This document shows, piece after piece, positions 8,149 through 15,667 of a stretch of DNA of 64,000 nt. The notes beneath the pieces were generated by a model, which had not been told where the DNA came from, made no database searches, and saw only the letters and a program-made list of their open reading frames with translations. A program made the translations under genes and the position numbers. Every line of letters begins with the position of its first letter. Position 1 is the first letter of the stretch. The DNA comes from Leptolyngbya sp. BC1307 (lineage in GTDB: Bacteria; Cyanobacteriota; Cyanobacteriia; Phormidesmidales; Phormidesmidaceae), in contig NZ_NRTA01000015.1 in the NCBI RefSeq assembly GCF_002286735.1, positions 34,906-98,905 on the forward strand, written 5' to 3'.

Positions 8149-9795
8149 TTGAAGGGCTTACTGTCGAATTCGCGGTCAGATCTGCCGCTATCAAAAGCAG
8201 TTACTAAAGAAACTACGGGTTTGCTCAGTCAGCGCAGGTTAATCCTCAGTTTACTGGGCGGCGGCTTCCTTATGGGCGTAGCGCCGGTCAACGCTTGGCC
8301 GCTAGCCTGGGTCGCTATGGTGCCTTTATGGAGCGTGTTGCACAGGCCGCAGCAAACCGTTCGCAGTGTTTTAGTAGGCGCAGCGCTGTGGGGAGTGGCC
8401 TATCACGGGACAGCGCTCTCCTGGATCACTGGCCTGCATCCGCTGACCTGGATGGGAATGTCTTGGCTGGAAAGCATGGCGATCATGCTGTTTGCCTGGC
8501 TATTTATCACTCTCTGGGGCGCGGCTATCGGTATTACCTGGGTAGCGCTGATGCGCGGATTAATGCGATGGCAGGGGCTCAAAGGTGGCAATCGGGTCCT
8601 GGTCGGGACAGCGCTGTGGTGCGCAGTGGAATGGATCTGGAGTCAGGGGCCGCTGTACTGGACTTCTTTAAGCTACACTCAGAGCCCTTATAACCTAGTC
8701 GGATTGCAGCTAGGTCAGCTATCGGGGCCGATTACCGTCACAGCGGCCATCGTCGCTGTCAATGGCCTACTGGCTGAAGCTTGGTACGGGTGGCGCATTC
8801 GTTTACTGGCTCGCCAGTCTTTAGGCCAGTATTCGGGCCGGTATTTTGGTAGTGCGCTCGCCTTGTTCGTCGCCGTTCACTTACTAGGGCTCGGGCTCTA
8901 CAGCAGACCTCTGGCAGACCGCCCCGCTGAGGCGCTAGTCGTTGGCTTAATTCAAGGGAATATTCCCACTGATCAAAAGCTAACGGCCAAAGGCATTCAG
9001 ACCTCAAGGCAGGTTTACCTTGACGGGTATGAAGCGCTAGCCGCTGAGGGCGTCGATCTGGTCTTGACCCCTGAGGGAGCCATTCCTCAGGTGTGGAACC
9101 CGTTTCTGCAAAACCGTGATCTGCTACAGCGGGCAGTCGTGAAAAACGGGGTGCCGCTAGTTCTGGGCACCTTTGCTCGTCAGAACCCGGCGGAGAACCA
9201 GGGAGCGCTGACCCAAAGCCTACTGACTCTGACACCTGCAGGCGAAGTCGTTGGCCGCTATAACAAAGTCAAGCTAGTGCCGTTAGGGGAATACATTCCG
9301 CTAGAAAGCATCATCGGCATGCTGGTGAGCAGACTATCGCCTTATGGTGACAGCCTGGTTCCTGGCAAATTTGACCAGCTTCTAGAGACACCCTTTGGCC
9401 CGATAGCAGCGGGCATCTGCTACGAGTCGGCCTTTGCTGACCTGTTTCGTCAGCAGGTGCATAGAGGCGGTCAGGCCATTTTCACCGCTTCTAATAATGA
9501 CCCCTATTCCCCCCGGCAGATGATTCAGCACCACGCGCAAGACGTGATGCGAGCTATTGAAACTGACCGCTGGGAAGCGCGAGTGACCAATACTGGCATC
9601 TCTGGCATCGTCGATCCGCGCGGGCGATCGCACTGGCTCTCAGCGCCCAATGAATATGTTACTCACCTGGATACCCTTTACCTCAGGCAAACCCAAACCC
9701 CCTACGTTCGCTGGGGCGACTGGCTGACGCCACTGCTGCTAGGAATCGCCTGCATCCGGTACGGACAGGAGATGGTCAATAGCGATCGCCGGTAG
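8149..9795 (+). CDS. lnt: Apolipoprotein N-acyltransferase
   Basis: An inner-membrane enzyme that adds the third acyl chain to the N-terminal cysteine of lipoproteins. About the first 260 residues form the transmembrane bundle. The C-terminal nitrilase domain has the Glu-Lys-Cys triad: Glu309 in TPEGAIP, Lys373 in YNKVKLVPLGEYIP and Cys424 in GICYES. The start is TTG with AGAGAG upstream; no ATG or GTG nearby would keep the whole first membrane helix. Its last 57 bases overlap the 3' end of the convergent GGDEF gene. Several probable lipoproteins occur in the window, which fits a working Lnt. Confidence 0.93.
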   Translation: MKGLLSNSRSDLPLSKAVTKETTGLLSQRRLILSLLGGGFLMGVAPVNAWPLAWVAMVPLWSVLHRPQQTVRSVLVGAALWGVAYHGTALSWITGLHPLTWMGMSWLESMAIMLFAWLFITLWGAAIGITWVALMRGLMRWQGLKGGNRVLVGTALWCAVEWIWSQGPLYWTSLSYTQSPYNLVGLQLGQLSGPITVTAAIVAVNGLLAEAWYGWRIRLLARQSLGQYSGRYFGSALALFVAVHLLGLGLYSRPLADRPAEALVVGLIQGNIPTDQKLTAKGIQTSRQVYLDGYEALAAEGVDLVLTPEGAIPQVWNPFLQNRDLLQRAVVKNGVPLVLGTFARQNPAENQGALTQSLLTLTPAGEVVGRYNKVKLVPLGEYIPLESIIGMLVSRLSPYGDSLVPGKFDQLLETPFGPIAAGICYESAFADLFRQQVHRGGQAIFTASNNDPYSPRQMIQHHAQDVMRAIETDRWEARVTNTGISGIVDPRGRSHWLSAPNEYVTHLDTLYLRQTQTPYVRWGDWLTPLLLGIACIRYGQEMVNSDRR

Positions 9796-11757
9796 CGCTT
9801 CCGACAGCCACGGTCCCTGACCTAGACGACAGCCTAACGCTATCAGGGTCTGCATTTGCGTCTCTGTCTCGACCCCTTCAGCAATGACCGTCATGTTGGC
9901 ACTGCGGCCCAAACAAACAATCGTTTTCACCATACTGCTGCTTTGACCGAGATCCAGCTCTTTGACAAACTCTCGGTCAATCTTGAGCGTATCAACCGCT
10001 AGCTGATGAAGCCGACTGAGGGAGGAATTTCCCCGCGCGAAATCATTCACGCAGAGACCAACGCTCAAGGCTTTTAGCTGCTGCAAAACCGCCGTAGTAA
10101 TCGGGTCGCTGTTAACTAGAACCGATTCATTAAACTCTAGTTGGAAGGCCGAGGCCGATAGCTGAGCTGCCCTCAAACTGTCCTGCCAGTGAGAGACCAT
10201 CTGGGGAGATGTCATCTCCAACACAGAAAGAGAAAGATGCACTCTCAAATTAGACCCGGCTGGTAGCTGTCGCCATTGTTTCAACTGCTGGCAAGCGGTG
10301 TGTATGACCTGCTCGCACAGCGGGCGGACGATGCCGATTTCTTCAGCTGCCGCCATAAACTCTTCGGCTTCTAAACAGCCTTGAGTGGGGTGATGCCAGC
10401 ACAAGCGAACGGCAAGCCCCGATATCTGCCGGGTCCCCATATCAAAAATGGGCTGATAGTACAGATGGAACTGATGGCTCAGCAAAGCCTGCCGCAAATC
10501 ATTCTCTAGTGTCACCCGATCTTTTGCTCGCCCTGGCATCGTCGGATTAAATAGGGCGTACGACTGGCCGCCGAGTGGCCCTTCATCTTGAATAATGATC
10601 GGTGAGCTGAGCGCGTCAGCGGGCTGCTGGTTTTGAAACGCCCGGCGGCTAAGCCGCTGTTTGGTTCGTTTTTTAGCCTGATACATAGCGGTATCGGCAT
10701 CTCTAAGCGCTGCTTCGGGCTGATAGTAGCCACTGTGGCTAAAGGTAATGCCAATGCTAGCGCTGATAAAGACTTTTTGCCCTTCAATCAGGAAAGGCTG
10801 CTGGAGCTGCTCTTGCAATCGTTTTACAGCTGTGATGGCGTGCGCTTCATTCGGAATATCGTCTAGAAGTACCGCAAACTCATCGCCGCCCAGCCGAGCG
10901 ACCAGATCTCTTCTACGCAGTATCTTCTTAATCTGAGCGGCGACCTGCTTCAGCAGCTGATCGCCGACGCCGTGTCCTAGAACGTCATTAACTGGCTTGA
11001 AGTTATCTAGATCAATAAACCAGACCGCATAGAGGTGATCAGGCTGGCGGTGGGCTAGCTGAATGGCTTGATAGAGCCGCTCAAGAAAATAACTGCGATT
11101 AGGGAGGCCAGTTAGCGGGTCGTGCAGAGAACTGTGGCGCAAGGCTGCCTCTCGCTTGAGCAGCTTTGTCTGATTCTTGAGCAGGAGATGCAGAGCCGAA
11201 GTGAGCACAGACGTACGCGCTTTGACTCGCTGCTCCAAGCGCTCGTTGGAGAGTTTGAGCTGATGGGCATGACGGGCAAGCTCCATCTGCGCCATGATCT
11301 GGCGGCTCAGCACCTGAAGCGTACTCAGCTGATGCACTGTGAGCTGGCGAGGCTGATAGTCAACGACGCACAGAGACCCAAGGTGATGGCCATCGGGCGT
11401 GGCTAGCGGGGCCCCGGCATAAAAGCGAATGTAGGGGGGGCCAGTCACCAGCGGATTTTGACAAAACCGAGGATCTTGCTGCGCGTCTTCTACAATCATT
11501 ACCCCCATCTGCTGGATGGTATGAGCGCAAAAGGCTACACTGCGGGGCGTTTCATTAACGTCGGCCCCAACTTTCGCCTTAAACCACTGGCGATTAGCAT
11601 CTATGAGACTGACAAAAGCGGCTGGCGTACCGCACACATGAGCCGCGAGCGCAGCAATGTCATCGTAGGCAGGCTCTGCCGACGTATCTAAAATATTGTA
11701 GTCTTGGAGCTTTGCAAGACGGAGGGTTTCTTTAGCCGGCCAAGAAGCTACTCTCAT
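9739..11757 (-). CDS. GAF-GGDEF-EAL protein with a degenerate EAL domain
   Basis: A cytosolic second-messenger protein of 672 residues. GAF sensor: about residues 25-165 (AFCAHTIQ, FYAGAPLATPDGHHLGSLCVVD). Diguanylate cyclase: about 210-370, with an intact active site ARLGGDEFAVLLDD and an inhibitory RxxD site (RRRD) five residues ahead of it. The C-terminal EAL domain (about 425-660) has lost key residues: the EAL signature is AVR, the DDFGTG loop is NDFARG, while KIDREFV and IAEGVET remain. It should therefore make cyclic di-GMP, and the EAL half more likely binds than cleaves it. The 3' end overlaps lnt. Confidence 0.92.
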   Translation of the reverse strand: MRVASWPAKETLRLAKLQDYNILDTSAEPAYDDIAALAAHVCGTPAAFVSLIDANRQWFKAKVGADVNETPRSVAFCAHTIQQMGVMIVEDAQQDPRFCQNPLVTGPPYIRFYAGAPLATPDGHHLGSLCVVDYQPRQLTVHQLSTLQVLSRQIMAQMELARHAHQLKLSNERLEQRVKARTSVLTSALHLLLKNQTKLLKREAALRHSSLHDPLTGLPNRSYFLERLYQAIQLAHRQPDHLYAVWFIDLDNFKPVNDVLGHGVGDQLLKQVAAQIKKILRRRDLVARLGGDEFAVLLDDIPNEAHAITAVKRLQEQLQQPFLIEGQKVFISASIGITFSHSGYYQPEAALRDADTAMYQAKKRTKQRLSRRAFQNQQPADALSSPIIIQDEGPLGGQSYALFNPTMPGRAKDRVTLENDLRQALLSHQFHLYYQPIFDMGTRQISGLAVRLCWHHPTQGCLEAEEFMAAAEEIGIVRPLCEQVIHTACQQLKQWRQLPAGSNLRVHLSLSVLEMTSPQMVSHWQDSLRAAQLSASAFQLEFNESVLVNSDPITTAVLQQLKALSVGLCVNDFARGNSSLSRLHQLAVDTLKIDREFVKELDLGQSSSMVKTIVCLGRSANMTVIAEGVETETQMQTLIALGCRLGQGPWLSEALPAIAIDHLLSVPDAGDS

Positions 11758-12092
11758 AGGTTAGCTATTGAAGCTGATCACATCATAGATGAACGGGTTA
11801 AAACTGTCTTGATTGACTAATAAAGGGCAGTCACCCTGGCGTGGTTGAGGTCTCAACGTGCTCCAAGGATAGTGGGCTTTGTGAATGACAAGTCATCAGG
11901 TTGCACTGGGTCAATACTTTCCTGATTTTATTTGTGCTTTTACTCTCAGTTGAAAGACTGATGCGGCTACCTATGCTGGTATCGCCAAGAATAAACCAGT
12001 CTTGCTTCTTTTTTGTATTAAAAGACACGGATGTAGGCAAAAGTTGAGCTTAAATCAAAAATGCTGCTGGCCACGGCTGTATGATACCTGAA
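11758..12092. other. Intergenic region, no gene recognised
   Basis: A 335-base gap upstream of the GAF-GGDEF gene. An inverted repeat GTTGAG-GT-CTCAAC lies at 11844-11857 and could be a protein-binding site. A 69-codon minus-strand frame (11831-12040) has no family resemblance and was not accepted. No RNA gene was recognised. Confidence 0.5.
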
Positions 12093-13211
12093 TCAGTCAT
12101 GGGCTTGCTGAGATTCGATGTCTGGATTCACGAACTGATTAGCTGTGCTGGCGCGATCGCACCAATCAAGCACCCGGTTCCACGCCCACCAGCGGTCGGG
12201 ATCTTGAATTTGCCGTTGGCAAGCGGCGCTGCTGACATAGCCTACGTGGCCACCCTGCTCGGTTAGTCTCAGATCGATCACTGGATTAGCGGCGCAGGTA
12301 GTCCGAATCTCTTTGACTAGGGCAGGGTCAAAGAGCGGGTCATCTGCGGCATAGAGAATTAAGGTTGGCTTATTAATCTGAGGTAGTAGGGAAAGCCCAT
12401 TGGTGAGGGTATAGTACTCCTCCACAGAGCTAAGGCCCAACCGGGGAACCACTATCTCTTGGTCAAAACTGCGAATGCCATGGACGCGCTGAATAGCGTC
12501 TGGGTCAAAAGCATTGGGATGGTCTTGGTAGATCTGCTGTAGCAGGGCTTTGAGGTTGCGGGTGATGGCTTTTTCGAGGTATTTGCCGACGGGGGCATTG
12601 ACTAGATAGTTGAGCGATCGCAGCGAATCCAGTGCTGGGCAAATCACCGCGCAGCCACCGATATCATCATCTTCTAAACCCAAATCAGCTCCCCATTCTT
12701 CAATCGTTTGAGCCGCCTTGATACCCCACAGCGCCAGCAGCCCGCCCAGCGAAAAGGCTGTGAACCAGATCGGAGCTGGACAGCCCATCTGCTTAGCAGC
12801 AGCGGCAATACGGACAAAGTCTTCGCCTTCATATAGCCCATCAGAGGTCAGGGTAGGCGAGAGTGTAGCCGTTTTACCGTGAGCCCGCCAGTCGAAAATG
12901 ACCACTGCGTAGCCTCGGGCATAGGCTTTGCAGGCCATCAGCCTGAGAAACCACTGGTCTTCTAGACTGCCAGTGATGCCATAGGTGCCCACAATAGTGC
13001 CGATAGGATTTTCAGGAATGGCAACCAGCCCAAAGATGGGAACGCCCTGCGCGCCTGTAAAAATTTTCTCCTGGTAGACCGGCTCGGGTTCAGCGATGGT
13101 ACGTTGCCAGTTGGCACCGGCGCGGAGCCCGGCATAGAGGGTCATTGCCAGGCCATTGCTCAGCAGCCAGGGGGCACGGTAGGGAGTTGAATTCATGCAG
13201 GCAGATTTCAT
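12093..13211 (-). CDS. YheT-type alpha/beta hydrolase
   Basis: A hydrolase of the alpha/beta fold, closest in pattern to the YheT/ABHD-type esterases. I see an oxyanion-side GTYGITG, FDWRAHGKT after strand 4, the nucleophile elbow FSLGG, an acidic residue in LYAADDPLFDP and the catalytic histidine in EQGGHVGY. Length is about 370 residues. The substrate is unknown; related enzymes act on short acyl esters. A TTG at 13223 is also in frame, but the ATG at 13211 is the simpler start. The upstream 220 bases separate it from the divergent cyclase-family gene. Confidence 0.82.
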   Translation of the reverse strand: MKSACMNSTPYRAPWLLSNGLAMTLYAGLRAGANWQRTIAEPEPVYQEKIFTGAQGVPIFGLVAIPENPIGTIVGTYGITGSLEDQWFLRLMACKAYARGYAVVIFDWRAHGKTATLSPTLTSDGLYEGEDFVRIAAAAKQMGCPAPIWFTAFSLGGLLALWGIKAAQTIEEWGADLGLEDDDIGGCAVICPALDSLRSLNYLVNAPVGKYLEKAITRNLKALLQQIYQDHPNAFDPDAIQRVHGIRSFDQEIVVPRLGLSSVEEYYTLTNGLSLLPQINKPTLILYAADDPLFDPALVKEIRTTCAANPVIDLRLTEQGGHVGYVSSAACQRQIQDPDRWWAWNRVLDWCDRASTANQFVNPDIESQQAHD

Positions 13212-13435
13212 TGTGAGTTGCAACGATCTTAGCCGGTAGCCAGAATTTCACAGTGCCCTTTTGCTCGAAAGCAACCTGCGAGAATTCGGCGCAGACGTTC
13301 TAAGGTCTGTTAATTTTGAAGCGTTTGCGGTAGCCGATGGCAATTTGATCATCGGTCAAAATCTGATATCTTCTGAGCTATTGGCTGAGAAGACGTTGAG
13401 CGCAATTTGCCCAAAACTTCACGCCTAAAGAATTT

Positions 13436-14095
13436 ATGAAAAAGCTGATTGATCTGAGCCACACCATAGAAGATGGCATGATCACCTACAAGGGTGTTCC
13501 TGCGCCGCTGATCTGCGATTTTCTCACCCGAGAAGCCTCGAAAGCTTACTACGCTGAAGGTACGACCTTTCACATCGGCAAGATCGAGATGGCGGCAAAT
13601 ACCGGCACCTATATAGATTCGCCGTTTCATCGCTATGCGGATGGGAAGGATTTGTCTGAGCTAGGCTTAGAGGCGCTAGCAGATCTCGACGGTATTTTAT
13701 TCCATGCCGAACCGGGCCAAACCAACATCGGCCCTCAGCTATTTGCCAACGCCGATGTTAAAGGTAAAGCTGTCTTAGTTCATACCGGTTGGGACAAGCA
13801 TTGGCGAACCGATCAGTACTTTGAAGACCATCCGCACCTGAGCGAATCTGCCGCTGCTTGGCTAAAGGAAGCGGGCGCTACGTTAGTCGGCATTGATTCT
13901 TACAACATAGACGGGACGAAAACAGGCGATCGCCCTGCCCACTCTATCTTGCTAGGGGCTGACATCCCCATCGTTGAGCACATGTGTCGCTTGCAGGACG
14001 TGCCCGACAGCGGCTTCAAGTTCAACGCTGTGCCTGTGAAGGTAAAAAAGTTCGGTACGTTTCCCGTTCGAGCGTATGCCGTTGTCTCTACGTAG
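13436..14095 (+). CDS. Cyclase-family (kynurenine formamidase-like) protein
   Basis: A 219-residue metal-dependent hydrolase of the KynB/cyclase family. It opens with LIDLSHTIEDGMITYKGVP, typical of the family. The metal motif normally written HxGTHxDxPxH reads NTGTYIDSPFHRYADG here, so two of the histidine ligands are Asn and Tyr while Asp and the last His are kept. Later blocks (VLVHTGWDKHW, LVGIDSYNIDG, ILLGADIPIVEHM) are family-like. The substrate cannot be assigned; formamidase activity is doubtful given the changed ligands. It stands alone, divergent from the hydrolase gene. Confidence 0.85.
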   Translation: MKKLIDLSHTIEDGMITYKGVPAPLICDFLTREASKAYYAEGTTFHIGKIEMAANTGTYIDSPFHRYADGKDLSELGLEALADLDGILFHAEPGQTNIGPQLFANADVKGKAVLVHTGWDKHWRTDQYFEDHPHLSESAAAWLKEAGATLVGIDSYNIDGTKTGDRPAHSILLGADIPIVEHMCRLQDVPDSGFKFNAVPVKVKKFGTFPVRAYAVVST

Positions 14096-14169
14096 GCTGA
14101 AAACGACCTTCGATTCCTAATCAAGGATGGCTGAACCGTATTTTTGTAGGTACCTCGCAGGGGCATTGC

Positions 14170-15630
14170 CTACTGCGCCATCATAGGATTCTGAATCTTT
14201 TTCAGCAGGTCATAGCAAGGTTGCCAATTGTCTGTGGTGGTGATGGGTTCCCAGACGGCTTCAATTTGCGATCGCAAAAGCACCGTCATCGGGTTGGTAG
14301 CGCGCAGGCAGGTTTGGACATCGGCCATTTTTTCGGAGGGGAGCTGGCTGAGGCAGGTTTGGTAGAGCGATCGCCACCCCTTTAAAAGCTCAGCCGCCAC
14401 CGGATCTGACTTTTCGACGGCAGAGGTGAGAATGCTATCAGGTTCGGTTTGCCACTGCGGGGTAAATTGCTGGGTGAGGGCGGTAAAAAAGTCGTGGTAG
14501 CCGACGTGGGTTTCTTCTAGCAGATGGATGGTCTGTAGAAGGAGATCGCGCTGCAGATCGGCAGGCAAGGTGGCGGCAAGTTCAGAAGGGATGCCGAGTT
14601 TTTTGAGAGTGCGATCGCAAAACACCTCGGCATACTTCGGCTGATACTGGGCTAGCCCTGCCTCCATGCCAGCGCTATCGACGATGCCTTTGAGCGCGAT
14701 CGCCAGCTTTTCTAAATTCCAGTAGCAGGCGGCTGGCTGATTGCCATAGCTATAGAGACCCGAATAGTCAAAGTAGGCCGCTGTAAACTTTGGATCGTAT
14801 TCGTCCATAAAGGCAAACGGGCCATAGTCAAAGCTTTCGCCGGTAATCGACATATTGTCGGTATTGAGTACCGCGTGGCAAAAGCCAACGCTCATCCACT
14901 GGGCAACCAGCGTTGCTAACCGCTCAGCAAGCTCGGCAAACCAGAGGGCATAGCGCTCTTGATCAGACTTTACCGACAGCAGATGAGGGTAATACACCTC
15001 AATCACATGGTTTAGCAGCTTGCGAATCAGATCGGGCTGCTTCAGGTATTGCAGCCGCTCAAAGGTGCCAAAGCGGATGTGAGAATGGCTAAAGCGCACC
15101 ATCACTGCCGAGCGCGTGGGGGAGGGCTCATCGCCTCGATGGAGAGATTCTCCCGTTTCAATCAGGCTGAGCGTGCGTGAGGTGTTGACGCCTAATGCGT
15201 GTAAAGCCTCAGAAGCGAGCACTTCGCGCACACCGCCTTTTAAAGTCAGTCGCCCGTCGCCGCCGCGAGAATAGGGCGTGGGGCCAGAGCCCTTAGTGCC
15301 AAAGTCATAAAGTTTGCCATCATGACGACCTCGCACCTGGCCGTATAAAAAGCCACGTCCGTCGCCTAGAAAAGGATTGTAGCTGCGGAACTGGTAGCCG
15401 TGGTAGCGGAGAGCGAGGAAGGTATCGTGATCTTTGAACTGGCCAAAGGCTTCGATGAAGTCGCGATCGCTCACCTGCTCGGGCAATAAACCCAACTGCT
15501 GCAAAACATCGCCATTGCGAAACCGCAGAATGTGCTGAGGAAACGTCGCTGGCGTGACCGCATCAAAATAGTCATCCCCTAACGCTAATAAGGGCGACTC
15601 ATAGGGCAAAGTTAAAAAAGGATTGGGCAT
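14170..15630 (-). CDS. selO: Protein adenylyltransferase SelO (YdiU/UPF0061)
   Basis: A pseudokinase-fold enzyme that transfers AMP from ATP to Ser, Thr or Tyr of proteins, with a role in redox stress in E. coli and mitochondria. Characteristic blocks are GDGRGFLYGQVRG, DFGTKGSGPTPYSRGGDGRLTLKG (nucleotide pocket, in two parts), SEALHALGVNTSRTL, VMVRFSHSHIRFGTFE and the metal-binding NTDNMSITGESFDYGPFAF. The 486-residue length is normal. A cysteine close to the C-terminus (WQPCYD) sits where E. coli SelO has a redox cysteine. The start is ATG. Confidence 0.95.
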   Translation of the reverse strand: MPNPFLTLPYESPLLALGDDYFDAVTPATFPQHILRFRNGDVLQQLGLLPEQVSDRDFIEAFGQFKDHDTFLALRYHGYQFRSYNPFLGDGRGFLYGQVRGRHDGKLYDFGTKGSGPTPYSRGGDGRLTLKGGVREVLASEALHALGVNTSRTLSLIETGESLHRGDEPSPTRSAVMVRFSHSHIRFGTFERLQYLKQPDLIRKLLNHVIEVYYPHLLSVKSDQERYALWFAELAERLATLVAQWMSVGFCHAVLNTDNMSITGESFDYGPFAFMDEYDPKFTAAYFDYSGLYSYGNQPAACYWNLEKLAIALKGIVDSAGMEAGLAQYQPKYAEVFCDRTLKKLGIPSELAATLPADLQRDLLLQTIHLLEETHVGYHDFFTALTQQFTPQWQTEPDSILTSAVEKSDPVAAELLKGWRSLYQTCLSQLPSEKMADVQTCLRATNPMTVLLRSQIEAVWEPITTTDNWQPCYDLLKKIQNPMMAQ

Positions 15631-15667
15631 TTTCTAGAAATATCTGGACAGGGACGGAAAGCAGCGT

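Noticed and set aside
11831..12040. 69-codon minus-strand frame in the gap before the GGDEF gene
   Set aside because: No start signal, no family resemblance and composition like intergenic DNA.
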